This document shows positions 10,311-17,501 of a DNA stretch of 64,000 nucleotides, piece after piece. This DNA comes from Streptomyces spinosisporus (GTDB taxonomy: Bacteria; Actinomycetota; Actinomycetes; Streptomycetales; Streptomycetaceae): positions 62,001 through 126,000 of the forward strand of contig NZ_JALDAX010000022.1 of the NCBI RefSeq assembly GCF_022698145.1. The letters run 5' to 3'. The number at the start of each line of letters is the position of its first letter. The stretch's first letter is position 1. The translations under genes were made by a program, and so were the position numbers. Below the pieces are notes generated by a model. The model made no database searches, had not been told where the DNA came from, and saw nothing but the letters and a program-made list of their open reading frames with translations.

Positions 10311-11825
10311 GTGACCACCACGACCGACCTGGTGTCGTACGAGGACGCTCTCGCGTCGTACGACCCCGTCATGGGCCTCGAGGTCCATGTCGAACTCGGC
10401 ACCAAGACGAAGATGTTCTGCGGGTGTTCGACCGAGCTGGGCGCCGAGCCCAACTCGCAGACCTGCCCGACCTGCCTCGGCCTGCCCGGCGCACTCCCGG
10501 TCGTCAACGCGACCGGCGTCGAGTCGGCGATCAAGATCGGCCTCGCGCTGAACTGCGAGATCGCCGAGTGGTGCCGTTTCGCCCGGAAGAACTACTTCTA
10601 TCCGGACATGCCGAAGAACTTCCAGACCTCCCAGTACGACGAGCCGATCGCCTTCAACGGCTACCTCGACGTACAGCTGGAGGACGGCGAGACCTTCCGC
10701 GTCCAGATCGAGCGCGCCCACATGGAGGAGGACACCGGCAAGTCGCTGCACGTCGGCGGCGCGACGGGCCGTATCCACGGTGCCTCCCACTCGCTGCTCG
10801 ACTACAACCGCGCCGGCATCCCGCTCATCGAGATCGTCACCAAGCCCATCGAGGGCGCGGGCGAGCGCGCCCCCGAGGTGGCGAAGGCGTACGTCCGTGA
10901 GCTGCGCGAGCTCATCCGGGCGCTCGGTGTCTCCGAGGCCCGGATGGAGATGGGCCAGATGCGCTGCGACGTGAACCTGTCGCTGCGCCCGAACGGCACC
11001 GAGAAGTTCGGCACCCGCTCCGAGACGAAGAACGTCAACTCGCTGCGGTCCGTGGAGCGTGCGGCCCGCTTCGAGATCCAGCGGCACGCGGCCGTGCTGT
11101 CGTCCGGCGGCACGATCGTCCAGGAGACCCGCCACTTCCATGAGGACACGGGGTCCACGACCTCGGGCCGGGTCAAGGAGGAGGCCGAGGACTACCGGTA
11201 CTTCCCGGAGCCCGACCTCGTCCCGGTGGCGCCCTCGCGCGAGTGGGTCGAGGAGATCCGCGGCGCCCTGCCCGAGATGCCGCTGGCCCGCCGCACCCGG
11301 CTGCTCGCCGAGTGGGGCATCACGGCCACCGACATGCAGGCGATCCTGAACGCCGGTGCGCTGGAGCCGATCGTCGCCACCATCGACGCCGGCTCCGACG
11401 CCGCCTCCGCCCGCAAGTGGTGGATGGGCGAACTGGCGCGCAGCGCCAACGAGTCGGGCACCTCGCTGGACGAGCTGGCGATCACCCCGGCGCAGGTCGC
11501 CCGGGTCACCGAGCTGGTCTCCAAGGGCGACCTGAACGACAAGCTGGCCCGCCAGGTCATCGAGGGCGTCCTCGCCGGCGAGGGCACCCCGGACGAGGTC
11601 GTCGACAAGCGCGGCCTCAAGGTCGTCTCCGACGACTCGGCGCTCGGCACGGCCGTCGACGAGGCCATCGCCGGCAACCCGGGCATCGCCGACAAGATCC
11701 GCGGCGGCAAGGTGGCCGCGGCCGGCGCCCTGGTCGGCGCGGTCATGAAGGCCACCCGCGGCCAGGCCGACGCGGCCCGCGTCAAGGAGCTGATCCTCGA
11801 GAAGCTGGGCGTCAGCGAAGGCTGA
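10311..11825 (+). CDS. gatB: Asp-tRNA(Asn)/Glu-tRNA(Gln) amidotransferase subunit GatB
   Basis: 504 residues. The kinase-like domain begins with YDPVMGLEVHVEL and carries the Cys-rich zinc site (MFCGCSTE ... TCPTCLGLPGALP). The family signature for the transamidation site is seen in YFYPDMPKNFQTSQYD. The C-terminal helical and YqeY-like tRNA-binding tail (from ~360) ends ARVKELILEKLG. GatB phosphorylates the Glu/Asp on the tRNA and uses ammonia from GatA. GTG start 10311 follows GAGAGGGAAG. A strong terminator follows the stop. Confidence 0.98.
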   Translation: MTTTTDLVSYEDALASYDPVMGLEVHVELGTKTKMFCGCSTELGAEPNSQTCPTCLGLPGALPVVNATGVESAIKIGLALNCEIAEWCRFARKNYFYPDMPKNFQTSQYDEPIAFNGYLDVQLEDGETFRVQIERAHMEEDTGKSLHVGGATGRIHGASHSLLDYNRAGIPLIEIVTKPIEGAGERAPEVAKAYVRELRELIRALGVSEARMEMGQMRCDVNLSLRPNGTEKFGTRSETKNVNSLRSVERAARFEIQRHAAVLSSGGTIVQETRHFHEDTGSTTSGRVKEEAEDYRYFPEPDLVPVAPSREWVEEIRGALPEMPLARRTRLLAEWGITATDMQAILNAGALEPIVATIDAGSDAASARKWWMGELARSANESGTSLDELAITPAQVARVTELVSKGDLNDKLARQVIEGVLAGEGTPDEVVDKRGLKVVSDDSALGTAVDEAIAGNPGIADKIRGGKVAAAGALVGAVMKATRGQADAARVKELILEKLGVSEG

Positions 11826-11835
11826 GCGGCAGCAC

Positions 11836-11876
11836 GCGGTACGGCCCCGGAGGGATGAACTCCGGGGCCGTACCGC
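11836..11876 (+). terminator. Strong hairpin terminator of the gat operon
   Basis: Perfect 17-bp stem (11836-11852 with 11860-11876) around a 7-base loop, located 10 bp after the gatB stop and before the convergent methyltransferase gene. There is no long T tail, as is usual for Streptomyces. It can serve both strands. Confidence 0.85.
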
Positions 11877-11889
11877 TGTGTGCGCAGGG

Positions 11890-12693
11890 CTACTTGCGGC
11901 GCCCCACGACCCGTACGAAACCGAGCATGCGGCCTTCGTCCGTGCGCACCATCTCGCCGACCCGGCGGGCCATCGTGCGGTGGAGCTCGTCCGGGCTCTC
12001 CTCGGCGACCACCTCGCACCACAGCAGCCAGTCCCGCCAGCCGTCCGGCTGCCAGTCGGCGGCCTCGACCTCGACGGCCCCGCTGCGCGTCCAGTGGCGC
12101 CGCCACCAGTCGGGGGAGTGGAAGCACCAGAAGTCGGGCTCCCACCAGGGCTTGAGATGCTCAGGCGGTTCGGTGCCCGCGAGTTCCTCGCGCAGTGCCG
12201 GTACGACGACGCCGATCCGTCCGCCGGGCTTCAGCAGCCGGGTGAGCGTGGGCAGATAGAGGTCGTCGGTGCCGAAGTACTGATAGGCGTCGATACTGAC
12301 GATCGCGTCGAAACCGCCCTCGGCGAAGGGCAGTTCATGGGCCTCGGCGTGCACGGGCAGCACGCGGTCGGCGAACCCCCCCTCGGCGATGCGCCGGGCG
12401 TTGTCGTCGGGCTTCACCCACAGGTCGGCCGCGGTGACCTGGGCGTGGAACTCCCGCGCGAGGAAGATCGACGTCATCGCGCGGCCGCAGCCCAGATCGA
12501 GCACCCGCGCACACGGGCGCAGGGCGTCCAGGCCCAGGGCGGGGGCCAGCCACTCCAGCAGCCACAGGGCGTTCGGGCCCATCTGGTTCTCGACGGCCCA
12601 GCGGGCGTCGTACTGGCTGCTGCGCGGGTAGTCCGGGTGGTTCACACGGTCAGTGAGAGGGTCTGGCGAGGTCCTGGAACGTGGATCGGACAT
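11890..12693 (-). CDS. Class I SAM-dependent methyltransferase
   Basis: 267 residues. The SAM-binding loop VLDLGCGRAMTSIFLA (around residue 65) and the later motif GFDAIVSIDAYQYFG, with LLKPGGRIGVVVP (motif III), define a Rossmann-fold methyltransferase. The N-terminal NHPDYPRSSQYDARWAVENQMGP and the Trp-rich C-terminal half (EPDFWCFHSPDWWRRHW) are reminiscent of proteins with SAM methyltransferase fold that act on small molecules; the substrate cannot be told. Convergent with gatB; divergent from the small membrane protein gene. Confidence 0.88.
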   Translation of the reverse strand: MSDPRSRTSPDPLTDRVNHPDYPRSSQYDARWAVENQMGPNALWLLEWLAPALGLDALRPCARVLDLGCGRAMTSIFLAREFHAQVTAADLWVKPDDNARRIAEGGFADRVLPVHAEAHELPFAEGGFDAIVSIDAYQYFGTDDLYLPTLTRLLKPGGRIGVVVPALREELAGTEPPEHLKPWWEPDFWCFHSPDWWRRHWTRSGAVEVEAADWQPDGWRDWLLWCEVVAEESPDELHRTMARRVGEMVRTDEGRMLGFVRVVGRRK

Positions 12694-12877
12694 CGGTGAA
12701 CGGGCTCCTTGAGGTCTTCGTAGTGAAAGGCGATGCGTAGGAGCTCGGTCGGACCTTCAAACAATGCACCCGCTTCGGTTGTCGGCGAGGAGCCGGGGAC
12801 GGCTGACCAGCGGAAGCTAGCACCTGCCCGGGGCGGCCCGCAGCCGGTTTCCCGGCCGGTCCCTCAGGCGGACGCGC

Positions 12878-12883
12878 TACCCT
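12878..12883 (+). promoter_or_regulatory. -10 box of a leaderless transcript
   Basis: TACCCT ends 8 bp before the ATG at 12892, the spacing that puts the transcript start at or next to the start codon. No ribosome site is visible in between. Confidence 0.5.
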
Positions 12884-12891
12884 CGCCCGCC

Positions 12892-13206
12892 ATGAAGGGA
12901 CGCGCTGATTCCGGGATTCCGGACGAGTCCGTGGACACCGACGACGCCGAGGACACGGTCGGGGACGCGCGGCGGGCCCGCTGGGCGGCGGCCGGGACGG
13001 GAGCGCTGCTGGCCCTCGCCGGACTGGCCGCCGCCGTACTGCGGGCCTTTGGCTCCGCGCCGGCCCTCGTACCCGCCGCCTACGCCTTCGGCGCCGCCGT
13101 CTGTGCCCTGGCCGCGGTGCTCGGCTCCCGCGGACGCACCCGGCGGGCGCTGTGGCTGCTGGTCGGCGGGGTGATGGTGATGGCGCTGGGGGACCAGTTC
13201 GACTGA
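12892..13206 (+). CDS. Small membrane protein of unknown function
   Basis: 104 residues. The first ~30 are acidic and soluble (DESVDTDDAEDTVGDARRAR). Three hydrophobic segments follow (WAAAGTGALLALAGLAAAVL, LVPAAYAFGAAVCALAAVLG, ALWLLVGGVMVMALG). I do not recognise a family. ATG 12892 is chosen because it lies just behind a TACCCT box and codon use becomes typical there. It stands between a divergent methyltransferase and the MMPL exporter gene; no functional link is evident. Confidence 0.65.
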   Translation: MKGRADSGIPDESVDTDDAEDTVGDARRARWAAAGTGALLALAGLAAAVLRAFGSAPALVPAAYAFGAAVCALAAVLGSRGRTRRALWLLVGGVMVMALGDQFD

Positions 13207-13334
13207 GGTGACAGAGTCGTCGTTACTGTCCTGTGATCTGCCTCCCACTCCTGTGAATAACCGCACGAACGGCATGAACGATCACTTCTGCCTGCAAGAG
13301 TGGTCCTCGCATTGCTCATGCGTTCTTTGCGGGC

Positions 13335-13351
13335 CGTTCACCCTGTGAACG
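13335..13351. promoter_or_regulatory. Perfect palindrome upstream of the MMPL gene
   Basis: CGTTCAC-CCT-GTGAACG, a 7-3-7 perfect inverted repeat 45 bp before the GTG start. Size and symmetry suit a dimeric regulator such as a TetR or GntR protein; no regulator gene is adjacent. Confidence 0.5.
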
Positions 13352-13395
13352 ACTGTTCCCGGTCAAAGATCCACACATCGTCCGGGAGTTCGTTC

Positions 13396-15639
13396 GTGGC
13401 AGCACTGGCCCGTTGGTGCGTTCGCAACCGCCTCCTCGCGGTTCTCCTCTGGCTCCTCGCCTTCGGCGGGGTCAGCGCGGCCGCCGCCGTCGCCGGCTCG
13501 TCGTACTCGAACGACTACGAGGCCCCCGGCACCGAATCGGGCGCCGCCACCGCACTGCTGCGGGACGGGTTCCCCGGGCTCGGCGGCGCCGGCGACACCG
13601 TCGTCTGGCACACCGCCTCCGGCACCGTACGGGCGGCGGACGTCGAGCAGACGATGACCCAGACCCTGGACAGGATCGCGGAGCTGCCCGGCGTGGCCTC
13701 CGTGAGCAGCCCGTACGACGGCCAGGGCACGGGCCGGATCAGCGCCGACGGACACACCGCGTACGCCACGGTCGCCTTCGAGGACCGCGCCGAGGACATC
13801 GCCACGTCCGAGGCCGAGGCCGTCGTCCGCACCGCCGAGTCCGCCGGGACCGACGGGCTCCAGGTCGAACTGGGCGGCAGCGCCGTCGCGCTCACCGAGT
13901 CGTCCGGCGGTCATCTCGCGGAGATCGTCGGCGTGGTCGTCGCGGCGGCCGTGCTCTTCCTCGCCTTCGGCTCACCCGCCGCCTCCGTGCTGCCCATCGC
14001 GACCGCCCTCGTCGGCGTCGGCACCGCGTACGCCGCGATCGTGCTGCTCGGGCACGCCATGACCGTCGCCGACTTCGCGCCCATGCTCGGCATGCTGATC
14101 GGCCTCGGCGTCGGCATCGACTACGCGCTCTTCATCGTCACCAGACACCGCCGCGGACTCAAACGCGGGCTGTCCGTGACCGAGGCGGCCACCCGTGCCG
14201 TGACGACCACGGGACGCGCCGTGGTCTTCGCGGGCGCCACGGTGTGCATCGCCCTGCTCGGCATGCTGATCCTCCGGCTGAGCTTCCTCAACGGCGTGGC
14301 CATCGCCGCCTGTCTGACCGTGGTCCTGACGGTCGCGGCCTCCGTGACCCTGCTCCCGGCCCTGCTGTCCTTCATCGGCCTGCGCGCCCTGAGCCGACGC
14401 GAGCGACGGCGCCTGGCGGAGCACGGGCCGCAGCCCGAACTGCCGACCGGGTTCGCCCACCGCTGGTCGGCGTTCGTGGAGCGCCACCCCAAGGTGCTCG
14501 GCGTGATCGCGCTGGCCGTCATGACCGTCCTGGCGCTGCCCACCCTCTCCCTGCACCTGGGCACCTCCGACCAGGGCAACGACCCCGAGGCGTCGACGAC
14601 GAGGCAGGCCTACGACCTCCTCGCGGAGGGCTTCGGGCCCGGCGTCAACGGCCCGCTCACCCTGGTCACCCGGGTGAACGGCGCCGAGGACCGGCTCGCG
14701 CTCGACAACCTCGACGCCACCATCCGCACCACCGAGGGCGTCGCCTCGGCGACCCCGGTGACGTACGACGCCGGCGGCGACACCGCGTACTTCACGATCG
14801 TCCCGACCTCCGCGCCCCAGTCGCAGCGGACCAGCGACCTCGTCGACCGGCTGCGCACCGAGGTGCTGCCGCGCGCCGAGACCGGCACCTCACTCGATGT
14901 GCACGTCGGCGGGGTGACCGCCGGCTACGACGACTTCGCGGACGTCATCGTCGACAAGCTGCCCCTGTTCGTCGGCGTCGTCATCGGCCTCGGCTGCCTC
15001 CTGCTGCTGCTCGCCTTCCGGTCCGTCGGCATCCCCGTGAAGGCCGCCGCGATGAACGTCGCCGCGGTCGCCGCCGCCTTCGGCGTGGTGGTCACGATCT
15101 TCCAGTGGGGCTGGGGGAGCGAGCTGCTGGGCCTCGGCCGCGCCGGACCCATCGAGCCGTTCCTCCCGGTGATCATGGTGTCCGTCCTCTTCGGGCTCTC
15201 CATGGACTACCAGGTCTTCCTGGTCAGCCGGATGTACGAGGAGTGGCTGGAGACCGGTGACAACCGGCGTGCCGTCCGCGTCGGGCTCGCCGAGACCAGC
15301 CGCGTGATCAACTCCGCCGCGGTCATCATGATCTCGGTCTTCCTCGCCTTCGTCCTCAGCGGCGACCGCGTGATCGCGATGTTCGGCATCGCGCTCGCCT
15401 CCGCCGTCGCGCTCGACGCCTTCGTGCTGCGCACCCTGCTGGTGCCGGCCCTCATGCATCTGCTCGGCGGCGCCAACTGGTGGCTGTCACGGTGGCTGGA
15501 CGCCCGGCTGCCCCTCATCAGCATCGAGCCGCCCGAGTGCCGCGCCGCCCATGAAAGGCTGGCCGCGGCGACGGACGCCGAGGTGGCGGACGTACTGGCG
15601 AAGGGGCAGGACGAGGATGTACGCGATATCCCTGGGTGA
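13396..15639 (+). CDS. MMPL family RND-type transporter
   Basis: 747 residues from GTG 13396 (GGGAG upstream). The architecture is the two-fold repeated RND plan: helix 1, a large extracytoplasmic loop (residues ~35-170), five helices, and then a second copy (loop ~375-510). Signature segments with the buried Asp-Tyr pair are seen in both halves: GLGVGIDYALFIVTRHRRGL and GLSMDYQVFLVSRMYEEW. Such proteins export lipids, antibiotics or other amphipathic molecules using the proton gradient. The cargo is not indicated. Its last 23 bp overlap the following acetyltransferase gene. Confidence 0.95.
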   Translation: MAALARWCVRNRLLAVLLWLLAFGGVSAAAAVAGSSYSNDYEAPGTESGAATALLRDGFPGLGGAGDTVVWHTASGTVRAADVEQTMTQTLDRIAELPGVASVSSPYDGQGTGRISADGHTAYATVAFEDRAEDIATSEAEAVVRTAESAGTDGLQVELGGSAVALTESSGGHLAEIVGVVVAAAVLFLAFGSPAASVLPIATALVGVGTAYAAIVLLGHAMTVADFAPMLGMLIGLGVGIDYALFIVTRHRRGLKRGLSVTEAATRAVTTTGRAVVFAGATVCIALLGMLILRLSFLNGVAIAACLTVVLTVAASVTLLPALLSFIGLRALSRRERRRLAEHGPQPELPTGFAHRWSAFVERHPKVLGVIALAVMTVLALPTLSLHLGTSDQGNDPEASTTRQAYDLLAEGFGPGVNGPLTLVTRVNGAEDRLALDNLDATIRTTEGVASATPVTYDAGGDTAYFTIVPTSAPQSQRTSDLVDRLRTEVLPRAETGTSLDVHVGGVTAGYDDFADVIVDKLPLFVGVVIGLGCLLLLLAFRSVGIPVKAAAMNVAAVAAAFGVVVTIFQWGWGSELLGLGRAGPIEPFLPVIMVSVLFGLSMDYQVFLVSRMYEEWLETGDNRRAVRVGLAETSRVINSAAVIMISVFLAFVLSGDRVIAMFGIALASAVALDAFVLRTLLVPALMHLLGGANWWLSRWLDARLPLISIEPPECRAAHERLAAATDAEVADVLAKGQDEDVRDIPG

Positions 15640-16192
15640 CGATGGAGCGCAACTGCGTCCGCTCGAGCCGTGGCACGCCGAGGAGTTTCTCGCGCATCTG
15701 GAGCGCGGGCGGGAGTTCATCGGGCAGTTCATCCCGTTCGGCTCGACCGTCGTCGACGTGTCCACCGCCCGCGAGACGCTCCAGCGCTACGCCGACCTGC
15801 GCGCCGCCGACACCGCCTCCTACCACGGCATCTGGCTGGACGGAAAGCTCGTGGGCGGTGTGCTCACGCTGAACTTCGACGCAGAGAGCGGCAACTGCGA
15901 GGTCGGCTGCTGGCTGGAACCCGCCGCGACCGGCCGCGGACTGATCACCCGCGCGATGCGGGTGCTGATCGACTGGGCGGTGGAGGAACGCGGCATCCAC
16001 CGCGTCGAATGGGTGGCCGCGTCCGGGAATGTGTCCAGCCTGAACGTCGCCCGTCGCCTCGGAATGACCCGGGATGGCGTACGACGCCAGGCGCACCCCT
16101 ATGGTGGGGTGCGGCACGACCTCGAGGTGTGGTCGATCCTCGCCCCGGAGTGGCGCGCAACACGCGCGCGTGCCGAACACACAGATCAGTAG
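15617..16192 (+). CDS. GNAT family N-acetyltransferase (RimJ/RimL type)
   Basis: 191 residues. The RimJ/RimL-like pattern is seen: LRPLEPWHAEEFLAHLERGREFI at the N-terminus, a beta strand with GIWLDGKLVGGVLTLNF, the acetyl-CoA loop EPAATGRGLITRAMRVLIDWAV (Q/RxxGxG/A variant) and NVSSLNVARRLGM near the end. It acetylates a protein N-terminus or a small amine. ATG 15617, inside the end of the exporter gene, has GGCAGGACGAGG upstream, and the 23-bp overlap suggests translational coupling. Confidence 0.9.
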   Translation: MYAISLGDDGAQLRPLEPWHAEEFLAHLERGREFIGQFIPFGSTVVDVSTARETLQRYADLRAADTASYHGIWLDGKLVGGVLTLNFDAESGNCEVGCWLEPAATGRGLITRAMRVLIDWAVEERGIHRVEWVAASGNVSSLNVARRLGMTRDGVRRQAHPYGGVRHDLEVWSILAPEWRATRARAEHTDQ

Positions 16193-16249
16193 GGAGAGGC
16201 TCGACGGATCGCCCCGGTGATCTCTCAGAGACTTCTCAGACAGCGTCCG

Positions 16250-16255
16250 TACGGT
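16250..16255 (+). promoter_or_regulatory. -10 box of a leaderless transcript
   Basis: TACGGT lies 7 bp before the ATG at 16263. No ribosome site separates it from the start. Confidence 0.45.
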
Positions 16256-16262
16256 GCGAGGT

Positions 16263-16862
16263 ATGGGAACCAGCAAGACTGTTGACGAGGCCGGAACCGA
16301 GGCCACCGAAGTGAAGCCCGAGGAGGAGACGGTGGACGCCACCGCGACCGAGGCGACCGAGGCGAGCGAGAAGACCGCCGAGGACACTGCCGAGGAGACC
16401 CCCGAGGAGGCGACCGCTCAGGCCGACCTTGCCGAGTCCGACGACGCCGAGGACGTGGCGCCCTCCGGTGTCGGCCAGGGCGCGGGCGCCGTCGTCTCCG
16501 CCGCCCTCGGCATCGTCTCGCTGACCGGCAGCTGGGTGGGCACCGTCGCGTCCGCGCGCGAGTCGCTCATCGGCCAGCTGCACGCCCAGAGCTCCCAGAA
16601 CGCCAGCGTCTCCAAGCTCCTCGACGAGGGCTACGGCAACGCCTGGCACGCCACCGCGCTGTGGGGCGGCGTCTTCGCCCTGCTCGCCCTGGTCATCGGC
16701 GTCGTCGTGCTGGCCCGGCCCGCGTTCGGGGCCCCGGGCAGGCCGCAGGCCGTCTGGATCAAGTCGGTCGCCTGGGGCGGTGTCGCGCTCGGCGTCATCG
16801 GCCTGCTCCTGGCCGTCCTGAAGTACACCGACGTCCTGCTCGGGCTGCCCTCCGCGGGCTGA
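16263..16862 (+). CDS. Membrane protein with acidic Ala/Glu/Thr-rich N-terminal region
   Basis: 199 residues. Residues 1-70 are an acidic low-complexity stretch rich in E, T, A and D, probably disordered and cytoplasmic. A weakly hydrophobic segment (GAVVSAALGIVSLTGSWVG) comes next, a short soluble loop with SARESLIGQLHAQSSQ, then clear helices (ALWGGVFALLALVIGVVVL, VAWGGVALGVIGLLLAVL). No family recognised. The ATG at 16263 is set by a TACGGT box 7 bp upstream. A strong hairpin follows the stop. Confidence 0.75.
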   Translation: MGTSKTVDEAGTEATEVKPEEETVDATATEATEASEKTAEDTAEETPEEATAQADLAESDDAEDVAPSGVGQGAGAVVSAALGIVSLTGSWVGTVASARESLIGQLHAQSSQNASVSKLLDEGYGNAWHATALWGGVFALLALVIGVVVLARPAFGAPGRPQAVWIKSVAWGGVALGVIGLLLAVLKYTDVLLGLPSAG

Positions 16863-16878
16863 GCCGCCGCAGGTCCTG

Positions 16879-16927
16879 AGGGGTCTTAGGGCATCCGTGA
16901 GCACCTTACGGACGCCCTAAGACCCCT
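16879..16927 (+). terminator. Hairpin terminator
   Basis: 14-bp perfect outer stem (16879-16892 with 16914-16927), one mismatch and then 5 more pairs (TCCGT/ACGGA), starting 17 bp after the stop of the preceding gene. No T tail. Confidence 0.75.
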
Positions 16928-17058
16928 CCTGCGTGTCTAAGGCCCCGGGCCGGGCCGAAGATGCGGAACTCTCCCGATGTGGCGCACGCCCCTTGGAGAC
17001 GAAGGTTGAGGCATCGCAGAAAGCGACGCCGGACACCACATCTCACAAGGGACACACC

Positions 17059-17247
17059 ATGTACGAGTACGAGTACTCCCAGATCCGCTCCGCCGAACTG
17101 ATCCGTCAGGCCGAGCAGGAGCGCCTGGCCCGCGAGGCCCTCCGCACCCGGCGTGCCGCCCGCCGCGAGGCCGCCGCACGCTCCGCGGAGCACGAGACCC
17201 ATACCCCCCGCCTGCGCCGGCTCCGGTCGAACACCCGCGCAGCGTGA
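17059..17247 (+). CDS. Small basic, Arg/Ala-rich protein
   Basis: 62 residues: MYEYEYSQIRSAELIRQAE followed by a highly charged helix (QERLAREALRTRRAARREAAA) and a basic tail. It should form one long amphipathic helix. ATG 17059 follows AAGGGACACACC, a good ribosome site. A 17-pair bulged hairpin begins 9 bp after its stop, so it looks like an independent unit. Function unknown; I believe similar proteins occur widely in Streptomyces. Confidence 0.7.
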   Translation: MYEYEYSQIRSAELIRQAEQERLAREALRTRRAARREAAARSAEHETHTPRLRRLRSNTRAA

Positions 17248-17255
17248 GCGGGGCG

Positions 17256-17300
17256 CTCCGGCAGGACGGCCGCGCGGGGGACGGCCGTCCTGCACCGGAG
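17256..17300 (+). terminator. Hairpin terminator behind the 62-residue gene
   Basis: Stem CTCCGG-CAGGACGGCCG pairing with CGGCCGTCCTG-CA-CCGGAG (two-base bulge), 9 bp after the stop. Its presence argues against the next gene starting as early as GTG 17244. Confidence 0.7.
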
Positions 17301-17324
17301 AAGAAACGCGCGACGGGCGATCAC

Positions 17325-17384
17325 ACGACGGACGACCGCACGACACACGAGCGCACGACGCACGACCGCCCCACGGACGACAAC
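17325..17384 (+). repeat. 15-bp degenerate tandem repeat, four units
   Basis: Units at 17325, 17340, 17355 and 17370. In the frame of the downstream gene they would read TTDDR, TTHER, TTHDR, PTDDN. The repeat lies between a terminator and the likely start of the LuxR-type regulator. Confidence 0.65.
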
Positions 17385-17501
17385 CGCACCACCGAGGCCC
17401 TGCCCACGTCCTCACCGCACCTCCCCGCGGTGAGGACGGCGGTGCGTCCGGGGGACGCCGTCGAGGCGAAAACCGGTGCCGCACCGCCGGACCCCCGTGC
17501 C

